Positions 53,402 to 64,000 of a stretch of 64,000 nucleotides of DNA are shown here, piece after piece. The translations under genes and the position numbers were made by a program. Source of the DNA: Bettongia penicillata ogilbyi (lineage: Eukaryota > Chordata > Mammalia > Diprotodontia > Potoroidae); NCBI GenBank assembly GCA_023548195.1, contig JAJHZJ010000121.1:744220-808219 (forward strand), read 5' to 3'. The notes under the pieces were generated by a model. The model did not search any database and was not told the origin of the DNA. It saw only the letters and a program-made list of their open reading frames with translations. The first letter of the stretch is position 1; each line of letters begins with the position of its first letter.

Positions 53402-54890
53402 GTTACCAACACAACCCAGAAGGAAGAGCTTGAAAGAGAAATTCCATTTAAAATAACTGTAGATCATATAAAAAACTTGAGAGTCTGTCTGTCAAGGCAA
53501 ACCCAAGAACTATATGAGCACAATTCCAAAATACTTTTCACACAAATTTTCAGATGTAAATAATTAGAGAAATATTAATTGCTCATGAGTAGACCAAGTC
53601 AACATAATAAAAATGGCAGTTTTACCTAAATTAATTTACTTATCCAGTGCCATACTCAACAAACTACCAAAATATTTTATAGAGCTAAAAAGACAACAAC
53701 ACTATTCACCTGAAAGAACCAAAGGTCAAGCATATCAAGGGAATCAATGAAAAAATGTGAAGGAAGTTGGCCTAGGAATATCAGATTTCAAACTGTATTA
53801 CAAAGCAATAATCATCAAAATAATCTCGTACTGCCTAAGAAATAGACTAGTGGATCACTGGAACAGATTTGGAATGTAATGCATTATATTGAATGACCAT
53901 AATACTCTAGTGTTTAATAAATCTAAAGATTCAACTTTTGAGAAAAGAACTCACCATTGGACAAAAATTTCTGGGAAAACCGGAAAGTAATTTGGCAGAA
54001 ACTAGGCATAGAGCAACATCTCACACTGTAGACCAAAATAAGGTAGAAATGGGCAAATGGATAAGACATAAAGGGAGATATCATAAGGAAATTAGGGGAG
54101 TATGGAAAATTTTGCCATTCAGATCTGTGGATAAGAGAAGAATTTATGACGAAATGAAACAGAGACACTCACAAGGATATAAAATGAATAATTTTAATTA
54201 TATGAAATTAAAAAGGATTTGCACAAACAAAATCATTATAGCAAAAATTAAAAGAAAAGCAAAACATTGTGGGAAATATTTTATAGCAAGATTCTCTGAA
54301 GGCCTCATTTCTCAAACATAGAGAGTCAAATTTATAAGAGTTCAAGTCATTCTCCACTTGATAGTCAAGGGATATGAATACACAGTTTTCAGATGAAGAA
54401 TGCAAAGCTATCAACAAATATATGAAAGTACTCACTTTGATTAGGAATTGCAAACTAAAACTACTGAGGTACCACCTCAATCCTATCAGGTAGGCCAACA
54501 TGACAGGGAAGGAAAATGATAAATTTGGAAGGGGAAGCAGGAAAATCAGGATACTAAGGCTCTCTTGGTGGAATTGTGAACTCATCCAACCATTCTGGAG
54601 AGCAATTTGGAACCAAGCCCAAAGAACTATAAAACTTTGCAAACCTTTTGACCAAGAAACACCACTACCAGGTCTGTATACCAAAGAGATAGAAGAAAAT
54701 GGACGTATATGTATAAAAATATTTATTGGTACTCTTTTTGAATTAGCAAAGAATTGAAAATTGAGCTGATGTCCTTCAACTGGATTATGATTGAACAAGT
54801 TGTGGCATATGTTTATGCTGGAATACTGCTGTGTTATAAAAAGTGATGAGCAGGAGAGTTTCAGAAAATCCTGGAAAGACATATATGAAC
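51130..54890 (+). pseudogene. L1 ORF2 pseudogene (endonuclease and reverse transcriptase)
   Basis: The sequence starts at 'actgtgaatgtgaatggga' (N of the endonuclease). The endonuclease region runs to about 51860, followed by a linker. The RT core is best kept at 52840-53325: motif A region ISMDAEKVFDELQHSF (52920-52970), GVKQGCPLSSLLF (53100-53138), and the catalytic FADDMMIYLEN box (53230-53262). In active L1s motif A reads DAEKAFD and the box FADD. The post-RT region (53378-53563) and C-terminal part (53938-54321, 54500-54757, with WWNCELIQPFW) follow in other frames. Stops, indels and a (TATG)n expansion at 53353-53402 inactivate it. L1 ORF2p nicks DNA and reverse-transcribes its RNA at the break. 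Confidence 0.88.
53353..53402. repeat. (TA)n/(TATG)n microsatellite inside L1 ORF2
   Basis: About 50 bp, replacing part of the ORF2 region just after the RT core. Confidence 0.95.
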
Positions 54891-55569
54891 TGATGCAAAA
54901 TGAAGTGATACTGTTTTATACAATGATCTACTGTGAATGGCTTATCTCCTCTCAGCAATACCATGACTGAAGACAGTTCCAAAGGAGTTATGATGAAAAA
55001 TGCTATCCATCTTCCAGAGAAAGAACTGATGGAGTCTGAATGCATAACAGAAGCATAGTAACTTTATTTTCCTTGATTTTTTTTTACAACAGCTAATACG
55101 GAGCTACGTTTTGAATGATTTCACATGTATAATAGATATCACATTTCTTGCCTTCACAGTGATTGGGGTAAGGGTGAGTGGGAGGGATGGCAAGAAATTG
55201 GAACTCAAAAAAAAATTAAATGAATGTTAAAAATAAATAATAAATTTTAAAAAAATAAAACTGAGAGCTGTTCCAGCAGTATACTGGGGTCTAATAATAA
55301 GAAAACCAATTGTTACATTTTCAGTGTGAACATTTTTACCTCAGATACTTAAGAAAGTAAAGAAGAAAATGTTAATAATACAGTCTAAACTTAAAAGTGT
55401 GTAGTGCCTACTTTCTTCCCTGTCCCTTCCCCACACAGAGAGAGCTGGTTGTTAAATATTTACTAGCAAAATCCTGGTTGTTCTTAAATTTATTTTCAAG
55501 CCTGAATCATCCTAACTTCCTTTAGCCCTTCCTCAAAATTAAATCACACTTTCCAAACCTTTATCCATC

Positions 55570-55800
55570 TTTGCAATTCTCCTTCTTGAGTCCTTTCCAA
55601 GTTTTCCACCTCCTTGTAAGGCCATGGGACCCAGAACTGGATATCCAGTCAATGTAAAATTATCAAAAGACAATGATCTCATTTTTTTTTAAACCTGAAT
55701 CCCTAGATCATATTTGGTTTTTGACAACCTTGATTTGAGGTTAAACAACTTTCTCAAAATGTCATCCTGGGCCACCGTAAGCTCTTTCCTTACAGGCTAC
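55570..55800 (-). mobile_element. possible CR1/L3 LINE fragment
   Basis: 'gggacccagaactggatatcc' and 'tagatcatatttggtttttga' resemble the minus-strand order of a CR1/L3 region. Degraded. Confidence 0.35.
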
Positions 55801-55924
55801 CATATTAAATTTCAAGCCCATAATCCTTTGCTTAATGCAACAAAAGGACTTTTGGTATTTGAGGATGAAAATGGGGCCTGGATACAATATGGTGCAACCG
55901 AAGCATACCATGCAAAATTTCTGT

Positions 55925-56262
55925 GGGATGTGAAAATTGTGCTAGATTTTGAATCAGGCAACCTGCCTTTGACACTCATTGCAAGTTATTTGATTTCTCT
56001 GATCCTCAATTTTTTCATCTGTAAAATGAGGGAGTTGGGGTAGATGGCCTTTAAGGTTCCTTCTATCTCTAAATCTGTGGTTCTATGACATTTACTAGCC
56101 CTATGGCTGTAGGCATGCTATTTTACCTCTCTAAATATAGGTTTGTTCATCTACAAAACAGTGATAACAAACACTAACCCTACCTCCCTCACAGAGTTGT
56201 GAAAGGGCAAGGAAAGAACTTTGTAAATGGCAAAGAGTTCTGTAAATATAAAGTATTTATGT
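55925..56262 (+). repeat. two tandem MIR-type SINEs
   Basis: First (55925-56088): 'attttttcatctgtaaaatga', 'ggttccttctatctctaaatc'. Second (56089-56262): 'tttactagccctatggctgt', 'tccctcacagagttgtgaaa'. Both are in plus orientation. Confidence 0.7.
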
Positions 56263-56564
56263 GATATGTGTTTTCTGAAAATAATGTGCGCTGCGTTTGT
56301 TTTCATTCTGCCCTACAGTGTTGCTGTGTTTACCAATTAAGATGGAAGGAGATCTTGGAAATGCTATATAGGAAGTACAAGTACAGAGATCATGTAGGCA
56401 GAACATTTTAATTGGATTTTAAAGCTTATTTCATTCAGTAAAGTCTTCCAGAAGTGGAAATTACTAGACATATTTTATTGTTTTCCCCAAACTATCACAG
56501 TTAGATAGTTAGATCTGTAATGGATGTACCATGGACTTGAGAAACTATCCCTGCCATTAGGCTT

Positions 56565-56812
56565 GGCTTATTCCACATATTAAGGTTAAAGACCCTTCCT
56601 CTCCTTCCTGTACCCCTAAACTCTTTTGTATTTATTTCTGTGTATACTTATATATGTATATGTCTTCTCCTCCAATAGAATGTAAACTCCTTGAGGCAGA
56701 GACTGTTTCATTTTTGTCTTTTTATCTCCTATACCTAGCACAGTGTCTGACATGTAGCAGGCGATTAACTATTGAAAGCTTATTGATTAATGAGTAAATC
56801 AATGACTTCGCT
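56565..56812 (+). mobile_element. L2 LINE 3' end
   Basis: 'gaatgtaaactccttgaggca', 'gagactgtttcatttttgtc', 'tacctagcacagtgtctgaca': well-preserved L2 terminus. Confidence 0.8.
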
Positions 56813-56944
56813 GTTCCTACTTTATTATGAATGGAACTGGAGAAAGTCACACGACTGTGCTCACTATAAATTTATGTTTTTTAACCTCAACTGGGCCTTC
56901 TGAATAGCAAGATGATCCATTTATTCTTTCCTAATGTATTTTTT

Positions 56945-57312
56945 CTGCAATGGCTGTTAGAAACCTTCTCTTCTCTCCAAGAGCCTCCCACAATACATTC
57001 TTCCCCCATACTTTCATTTTAGGATCCTATTTCATACTTTACTCAAAAACTCAAGGCCATTCACTGCAAGCTCCCTCTTCTCTTTCTCATCTCCCAAACC
57101 CTTCATATCATATGCCAATCCAGGCTCTGATGGAGACGTCACCTTTGTCCTCTCCAAGGCCTGCCCCTCTATATATACCTTCACGTCCCTTCCCGTCTTC
57201 TCCAGTACATTGCTTCCACTATTGTGGCCACTCTCTATCTAATATTCAGTCTTTCCCTAATACTAGTTCTTTCCTTGCTACCTATGTACACACCAAAGTT
57301 TACCCCAAATCA
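56945..57312 (+). mobile_element. L2 LINE internal fragment (upstream of RT)
   Basis: 'gacgtcacctttgtcctctcc', 'ttcccgtcttctccagtaca', 'ccttgctacctatgtacacac' are in the order of the L2 region upstream of the RT core. This is a part of L2 seldom retained. The 127-codon frame at 56950-57333 lies across it without domain support. Confidence 0.55.
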
Positions 57313-57408
57313 TTTTACAGAGTGGTGAAGTGACTTACTCCAGGTTCACACAGTTAACATGTGTCACAAGTGGGCTTTAGACCCAGACCCTCTGACTCCA
57401 GAACCCAT
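57313..57408 (-). repeat. MIR-related SINE fragment
   Basis: 'gtgaagtgacttactccagg', 'ttcacacagttaacatgtgt', 'accctctgactccagaaccc'. Confidence 0.65.
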
Positions 57409-57659
57409 CTCATCCCAAAGAGTCTGCTCAGTAACTATGGACCTCTGGTTCATGACTGAAAATGCAGGTAAACACATTTGGATAGTAGAAAAATCACTGC
57501 TCCTCATCACTCCTTTAATATCCAAACCATTCTAAGCCTTGCCCCATATCTGACCTGCCTGCCTGAAGAGCAAGATCATCCCATTCCCTACGTATCAGAG
57601 ATCTGACATACCACTGGTTCTCAGTAAATGTTTGTAAATGACTTTGAACCAGCCCTTCT

Positions 57660-59034
57660 AAAAAGGTTCCAAAAAACATTTCTTTTCAATCTGCTGCAAA
57701 GTAACGTTACAGGTCAGCTGAATACTCCCTTTTGCTTTTAATGCATGACTAACTACTTTAATCATCAAAATAAACTCCTTGTCAGTAGCATGTGGCAGGT
57801 ACAGGTGCAGAGACTTAGGCAGTGGATGCATACACTTAAACACCATGGCAACCAACAATACAGACTTGGTAAAATAGCATATGTTTTCAGCATCACCTAA
57901 CCCTCCAACTATTCATCCTGTTTAGCTGACAACCAAAACATTGTCTTTTGGCTGTGCAATTCATCCACATAATGTGATTTATCCTACATCCTCAAGAGGC
58001 ATACAAATGGCTTATCAGTACTTTCATATTTCAGGGGATCCAGAAAAGAGATTGTTTACCACAGGTAGTAGTGGAAAGCATTCAGACATCGGCACAGTAC
58101 ACAGAAGTGAGGGGCGGAGGCTTGGGCTCTGGACCAGCTGACCCCTAGGAATACTACTCCAGTGAGAACTGTATTTCACCAAGGAATACATACTGCTAGA
58201 TTACCCAATTCTGCCTAATGCCATTCTGTGGTAGAGCGAGGTGCATTGCAGTTCTAGCACAAATTAGAACTGAATAAAAATTCCTAATACAATAAGGAGT
58301 TTTATTCAGGGGTTGTGGGGAAAGTGTTCTGGGCTCCCTTTAGACATATGTTCTGTGGTTCTCAGAGGAAATCACTCATCTTGAGAGCATGCCCAAGGGT
58401 TTAGGGAAGGAGGGGAATGGTCACTGGATTACGGCTCTTGTTTGAGCTACAGATGCAGGCTCAAAGATACCAAGTCAACGCAGTTACTCAGTTAGAGCTT
58501 AGACAAGTACCCTCAGGCCAAAACATGCAAGTGCTCTCTGACTCAGAGTGCTGTGTGTCTGAAGCTTCTTGGTTTGTTTTTTTTCTCCTAAGGGTGGGTT
58601 GGCTCAGACTTTGTCTTTAAAGCTATATTTCAGATAGAGACTTTTCTAACCAATATTAGTCAAAGGAATCAGAATGAAGCACAAGACAGATAATAGTTTC
58701 TTCGTGTTTCTTGGTGTAGGGGAAAGGGTTATTCATTTCCTCAATGTGGCATACAGGATACAAGCTGCAAGCAGATTTACTCTCCAGTTACATCTCATGA
58801 TTAAGAGGCTCTTCACTGGAGCCCTATATATTAGCCTTTGGCAAACAGTCAGGCATACTCAATAGGAGCCATCTTTTTCAGAGCTACAACCAATGTGGGT
58901 GGATCTTGGGTTCACCTGAACTGCTTCTAGGGCTTGAAAACCCAGTTCTGACATTCCTACAGCAGAACTTAGAAAGGGAGTCACCCATAGGATTCTGTCT
59001 TGAGGCAGAGGTCTGAAATTGTAGCCCCAGGCAG
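57660..59034. other. repeat-free tract, nothing identified
   Basis: About 1.4 kb in which I recognise no repeat or coding domain. Confidence 0.45.
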
Positions 59035-59168
59035 TAGGGTTCATAGAGTTACAGAATCTAAGAGTACAAAGGGACCTCAAAGGCTTTACCAACCAATACT
59101 TGCTCAAGAATCTCTGAGATGTGGTCAATTAGCCTTTCCTTGAAGAAATAGTGAGGAAGAACCTGGTA
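59035..59168 (-). mobile_element. CR1/L3 LINE 3' fragment
   Basis: 'cagaatctaagagtacaaagg', 'gacctcaaaggctttaccaa', 'caattagcctttccttgaaga' match the minus-strand order of the 3' region at 16106-16300. Confidence 0.5.
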
Positions 59169-59387
59169 AGCCTGAGCAGAAAAGACTTAGAAGGAATATT
59201 GTACATTTCATTTATCTATCTAAAGGGCTAATGTGTACAAGAGGGAACAGTGATTCTTGGCTCTGGGGAGGAAAACTAGAACGAACAAGCATAAGCTGCA
59301 GGGAGATGGATTTAGATTGCTATAAAGAAAAAAACTGACAATTAGAGGCATCTAAATGTGGAATAGGATACCTCTGAAGACCATGGT

Positions 59388-59498
59388 CTCTCTTTCACTG
59401 GAGTTCTCCAGTGGAAATCCAGATGACAACTTACTAAAAAACATTGTAGGAGGTTGAACTCAATGGCCCCTAAGACCCTGATTCTGTTCAAATCTAGA
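59388..59498 (+). mobile_element. CR1/L3 LINE 3' end
   Basis: 'tcactggagttctccagtgga', 'aaaaacattgtaggaggttga', 'actcaatggcccctaagacc' are the plus-strand 3' end of the same family. Confidence 0.5.
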
Positions 59499-59684
59499 TT
59501 CAGCTAAATGATCTTCCAGTTCTGAGTATCTGTCAACCCTGACTCTCATCACAGTCATAGAGTAAGTGGCTGGTAAAAGCAGAGTATTCTCAGGAATGCA
59601 GTATCCATTACCTTGGGCAAATATTTTTTATTATCATCATGGGGATGAGCAACATTTAAATGTAATGGAAGAAAAAGACACTGA

Positions 59685-59842
59685 GGTCTTTTACCTCAGA
59701 AGATCTGATTTAGAATCCTAGCTCCACTTCTTACGCTATGGGTGACCTTGGGCAAACCAATTCATTTCTTTCAGCCTCAACTTCTTCATCTGTAAAAGAG
59801 GATGCAGAGGACAAATGATCTCTCAGGTCTCTTAAAGCTTTG
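59685..59842 (+). repeat. MIR-type SINE
   Basis: 'ttagaatcctagctccactt', 'gggtgaccttgggcaaacca', 'cttcttcatctgtaaaagag', 'tctcaggtctcttaaagct'. Confidence 0.75.
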
Positions 59843-61189
59843 TATCCTAGGGTAAATCATTTTTCTAAGTGTAAATGTTGGGGCCCTGGAATATCAGGCT
59901 GCAGAGACCAAATCACACCTACAAAGTACCTGAGGGATGCAACCTTCCTGACACTATTGCCAAAGAAAGCTCAAGCAGGAAAACCACATGAATGCTACAG
60001 CCAAAAAATACTCCCAGGAGGTTCCACCTGTGGAATCCATGCTGCCCAGCTATACCCACAACCTCTTCTGCTTCCTTCATCATTTTAACCTCACGCTCTG
60101 TCCCCTCCAGGAATCATGGCCACTTCTCCAACGAGAAATCTTACCATTCCCTTAAGGATTTCAGCTCCAGAAGTCCTAGAAAGAAATGTTAAGGCAACTA
60201 GACAGCATTTTGAAAGCTAATTCCATTAGCCAGGAAACATGGGTGGCTTTTATGATGCAAGTATACTTAACTCTCATATTTCTACACCCTATTGTGCCTT
60301 TTTTCCTATTATAATAACATAGGTTGAGCACAGTAGCAGCAGCAAGTTTTGCTTATTGCTAAGCCTTTGAATCACTGGCTTAAGGAGCTCTATTTTTCTT
60401 TTACCAAGATACAGGATGGGTCCCCAAAGTCTAGAGTGGACCTACAGCAATATTTGGAAGGTCCATTACCTCAGGTAAGAAAGTTGAAGAGACAGAGAGA
60501 CAAGAAGTCAAGTAGATCATTGCAGAAGAGGCTGATGGCAACGACAAACTTCACTTATTCCAGTTTTTTCTGGGGCTGGCACCAGGTCTGCTCCCACAAA
60601 TTCAAGATGGTTTGCACACAGGTAGCACATACATTGTCCTGTGACTTTCTTAACTCACCATTCTAGTACAGTTCCATAGATCACTCACTCTCCATAAGAC
60701 ATCTCAGATGTCTCACTCAGATTAAAATTAGCCAAGAAGATAGCTCATTTTACCTCATCAGCCCCCCTCCAAGTTCAGGTTACTTATCAGAGGAAATTCC
60801 AGGGTACTCCACATTCTATCACCTCCAAGGCATGAGATTCCAAAAGAATTTTCAAATCCTTACCTTCCTTCAAATTCAGACACTTTTTGCCCTTTATGTC
60901 TCCCAGATCTCTTTCTTTGTTTCTCTCTGTGACGGTCTGTCTCTAGATCTCTGTCTGCCTGCATATTTGTCTCTCTGTCTTTCCCCTCTTTAATTCCCCT
61001 GACTTTCTCTCCGGAAGCAGATAACCACAATCTTAGTCCAAGCAATCTCTCACCTAGACTATGTTAACCTTCTTGTCATGGGTACCCTACCACTGAGATT
61101 AATCTCCAAGTCTTCTTTGTTTTTATAACCAGATCACTCATACCTTGGGGTTTCCGAAGTGTAACAGAGAGAGAAATAAGGAGATACAG
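59843..61189. other. no recognisable repeat; one acceptor-like site
   Basis: Unassigned. A pyrimidine-rich run ending CAG at 60108-60110 precedes an ATG in good context (60116), opening a 34-codon frame. Without conservation data this is not a gene call. Confidence 0.4.
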
Positions 61190-61385
61190 AATGATGTTAT
61201 GGAAGGAGCACTGGAGTTGGAAGTCACAGGACCTGAGTTCAAATCCTAATTCTGCCAGTTATTACCTATGTGACCTTGAACAAGTTATTTAATCTCTCTA
61301 GGCTTCATTTTCTTCATCTATAAAATTAAAGAGTTAGACTAAATATCCTCTGATTTATATCATCCTCTAAATTTATGATCTAATG
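61190..61385 (+). repeat. MIR-type SINE
   Basis: 'ggaaggagcactggagttgga', box B 'gagttcaaatcctaat', 'cctatgtgaccttgaacaag', 'ttttcttcatctataaaatt'. Confidence 0.8.
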
Positions 61386-62772
61386 GTCTCTTACAAGAAT
61401 GAGAAGTAGGACTTCTGGATTACTTGACACATCTGCATACTGACACCACTCCTCTTTCATCTGGAGTCCCCAATCTTCTACAGACAACCATCTACACTGG
61501 ATGGGAAAAACATTTCTCAACCTGAAGGCATGAGTGTCCAGACCACGTGGTTACTGAAGCTCTCTGAATCTGATTCCTCTCAGGAGCAGGGTGGGGGTGG
61601 GGGCTCACCAGCTCATATTCCTGGCTTTCATTCAGAATGCAAGGCAAATTTTATTATGCTCAACGTAATCCTTACCATCTGTGTGGCTGCTTATCTTGGG
61701 CTGCATAACTGAGTGTCATTTTAAAAGCTTTAGGGTAGCAACTCTTTTCCTCTTCCCAGTAGCACAAATAAAGTTTATTCTGCCTCTAGCAGAGACTAAT
61801 TGTCTCTTGACACTATTTTCCTCCAGTAACACATTTTTCCTATTTTACATCTCTTCTTTCCTTGTAATACATCAATATCAGCTTGGAACTAATTTTAAAG
61901 TTTTCTGCCTGGCGTTGTTCCTTTGCTCTATATACTAATCACCTTATGGATATTTTGGAATTAAATCAGATTTTTAAACAGGGATTTATTTAGAGAATTT
62001 ATAAAAGGTTATTATTACTACACAGACAACTTTTTGTTTTTGATAATGAGGAGAGGGAACATTAGCACAAGACGATAAAGTAGATGCTTCTCCTGCCCCT
62101 CCCCTACCCCTGATCTTACCATTCGGTCTAAACTGCAGTAAAAATGTGAAGATGTTTGGAGATTGTACAGTAGGCATCTCTTGTTGATGACTCACTACTT
62201 CAATGATTTGCCCACACACTGCAGTACTATTCTTATGCCTCAGCGCACACCTACCAGCTTATGCAAAGACTGTATTCTAGATTCAGCTTGGCAGGTCAGC
62301 TGAGATTTGGAGCTGCTGTCAATGTCTTCCTGCAAATACATATTTGGGGGCAACCTCCCAGGGCTGCCTGCCTGTGAATTCAGCTTTGCTACGAAATAGC
62401 AGTCATGCATTGAGGAAACATACTCATCACGTTCAAGGAGCCAGGCTGGATGAATGGGAGGAAACCCAAGTTCTGGTCCAAGGAAGATCAGGTGAAGGAG
62501 CTGTCCTCAGGGGAGAAAGGAAAACAAAATGGGAAAGCCTTCCTCTTTCTCTGGGTTTCCTTGCAGTATTTTCCTTTTATTTCTGTTCTCCTTTTGAATT
62601 GTGTAAAGTAGTTCATAAGTAGAACAAAAAAAAAAAACCGCACACACACTTAGATTTTGACCCTTGCTTCCTTACTTCCCTCTGTGCAGCAATGGGGAAA
62701 GCAGTCATGTGATCTGAAGGACCTTGCTCCCTGATGCTCCTGTCATAGCTTCTATATAAAACAGGCAGAAAA
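61386..62772. other. no recognisable feature
   Basis: Unassigned DNA. Frames at 61530-61712 and 62344-62622 have no known domain. Confidence 0.45.
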
Positions 62773-62960
62773 GAATGCTGAATCTCAGATCTGAGCCCTG
62801 GATCTGCCACTTCAATTCTCTGACCCTCAGTGTGTGCATTTGTAAAAATAGACATAGCACTATCTACCTCAAAGGATGGTGGTGAGGATAGAATGAAGGA
62901 ATGCGTGTAAAGTATGTTAGAAACCGTAAAACACTATTAAAATGGCAGCTATCATTTTTA
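62773..62960 (+). repeat. MIR/THER1-type SINE
   Basis: 'gatctgagccctggatctgcc', 'gcactatctacctcaaagga', 'aagtatgttagaaaccgtaa'. Confidence 0.65.
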
Positions 62961-63335
62961 CATTTATGGATCTGGAGTCTCATTGGTATAGACTGTGACT
63001 TGACCATACTTTATGGCTGGTCCCGATATCTTCAATGGAATCCGAACTTGTAGTTGCTAATTGTGGTCATATATCAAATGGGGGTGACTGTGATACCTGT
63101 TTCATAGAAAGGTGGGATGGTATGGGTGGTTATTGTTTTAGGCGGAGGAAAGGAAGTATATTTTTAAAAACTCCTATTTCATAAAGACCAAGAAAGTAAG
63201 GATGTGAGCTGTTCCCTGATCAGATGTCTGGTTGGAGGGTTAAGTTCCAGCATTAACAAATAAATTTGAGTTGCAGCAGTTTTATCTTTTCTGAAAATCT
63301 ATTTAGCCATCAAAATTCTACAGAGCTTGAGGTGA
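62961..63335. other. no recognisable feature
   Basis: Unassigned mixed DNA. Confidence 0.4.
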
Positions 63336-63338
63336 ATG

Positions 63339-63369
<31 letters not shown>

Positions 63370-63465
63370 ACATATATGTGTATGTATGTATACATATATG
63401 TGTATATATACATGTATGTGTATATATACACATATATACATATAATATGTGTATGTGTGTATATG
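63336..63465. repeat. (TA)n/(TATG)n/(TACA)n compound microsatellite
   Basis: About 130 bp of alternating purine-pyrimidine DNA. Frames on both strands are artefacts. Confidence 0.95.
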
Positions 63466-63654
63466 ATGATGGTATCAGAATAGTCCCTGTACTATGTAAT
63501 TGCCTTGATAATCTCAAGAACAAATCTAAAGAGGTGGCAGAAGAACCAGAATAGAGAGGCAGGCTAGCCCAGAAGACCTCTGGAGGTCCCTTTCAACTGT
63601 GTCATTCCATGAGTAATGGGGAAATCCCTTAACACTCTTATCTGACGCCATCTT

Positions 63655-63816
63655 GGTAGTGCATGCCCTCTCCTCTCATTTATGCCTTATAGCACTCCCT
63701 AGCTTAGTTTACTTCAAGTCACAACTCAAGTTCCACTTAATAAAAGAAACCCTCCCACCCCTACTGCCATTATGAGTACTCTCTCCTTGCCTTTGAAATA
63801 ACTTTGTATAAACATG

Positions 63817-63875
<59 letters not shown>

Positions 63876-64000
63876 TTTCCATTGATCTATTAGTGAATGT
63901 GTAAGATCATACACACCTTCCCTCTCTTGAATGTAAGCTCCTTAAGGGCAGGCATTGTTCCATTTTAGTCTTTGCATCCCCGGTGCCTTGCACGTAGTAG
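63655..64000 (+). mobile_element. L2 LINE 3' fragment running off the window
   Basis: 'gcacaactcaagttccactt'-like region (63718-63740), then the terminus 'gaatgtaagctccttaagggc', 'aggcattgttccattttagtc', 'tttgcatccccggtgccttgc' up to the last base. A (TA)n tract interrupts it at 63813-63871. Confidence 0.8.
63813..63871. repeat. (TA)n microsatellite inside the L2 fragment
   Basis: Nearly pure TA, about 45 bp, preceded by TATG units. Confidence 0.98.

Larger units (their letters stand above)
47611..55258 (+). mobile_element. long L1 LINE, split by an antisense HAL1
   Basis: The left piece (47611-47756, ORF1 RRM end/C-terminal domain) and the right piece (50258-55258) join perfectly at the shared GAAACARTTCAAAT. 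Order: ORF1 C-terminus, purine-rich inter-ORF region (50530-51125), ORF2 (51130-54890), 3' UTR and A-rich tail. It lacks the 5' UTR and most of ORF1. It is the most complete ORF2 in the window and served as reference for the other L1 copies. Confidence 0.85.

Noticed and set aside
54208..54882. 224-codon minus-strand frame with hydrophobic stretches resembling membrane segments
   Set aside because: It is antisense to the C-terminal part of L1 ORF2; the hydrophobicity comes from reading A-rich sense codons backwards. The frame at 39875-40384 is the same artefact.
56950..57333. 127-codon frame as a candidate exon
   Set aside because: Coincides with an L2 internal relic and runs into a MIR; no domain, no splice logic.
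1..64000. Bacterial-type operons, phage, toxin-antitoxin or defence systems
   Set aside because: Codon use, lack of dense long frames, and pervasive mammalian SINE/LINE content rule out a prokaryotic source.

Overview
This is nuclear DNA of a mammal, most likely a marsupial. It is AT-rich, has no operon-like structure, and is dominated by retrotransposon relics whose combination is typical of marsupials: tRNA-headed SINEs with an RTE/BovB-like tail, abundant MIR/THER1-type SINEs, L2 and CR1/L3 LINE fragments, L1, and half-L1 (HAL1) elements that carry ORF1 but no ORF2. The species cannot be fixed by eye. I recognise no host protein-coding gene, exon, tRNA, snRNA or miRNA. Every open frame I could identify belongs to LINE ORF1/ORF2 relics or lies in simple repeats; the rest are chance frames. 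The window is best read as intergenic or intronic.

Layout. 1-945: 3' part of a HAL1. 970-8090: mostly unassigned DNA with MIRs and a long L2 relic (6090-7880). 8078-10960: an old L1 relic invaded by a young L1 tail (perfect 14-bp duplication), two SINEs and a HAL1 lacking ORF1 (9621-10221). 11715-12430: a SINE split by a solo LTR with a 5-bp target duplication. 13540-16925: L2 and CR1/L3 relics, the latter with recognisable reverse-transcriptase sequence. 19950-22891: a near-complete HAL1 with target duplication. 22925-33250: MIR, SINE and L2 clusters separated by unassigned tracts. 33490-37599: an L1 with both ends but most of ORF2 deleted. 39105-41690: a minus-strand, internally deleted and partly inverted L1. 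42090-44150: a repeat-poor tract. 45480-55258: an L1 lacking its endonuclease region, an LTR-like block, then a long L1 interrupted by an antisense near-complete HAL1. 55570-64000: CR1/L3, MIR and L2 relics among unassigned DNA; an L2 runs off the right edge.

How the parts relate: L1 would have supplied the machinery for HAL1; RTE for the tailed SINEs; L2 for MIR. All copies seen here are broken. The most interesting material is structural: nested insertions with readable target duplications, a HAL1 derivative without ORF1, recurrent large internal deletions in L1 copies, a scrambled L1, and an unnamed dispersed repeat present at least five times. I found no convincing new biological system.
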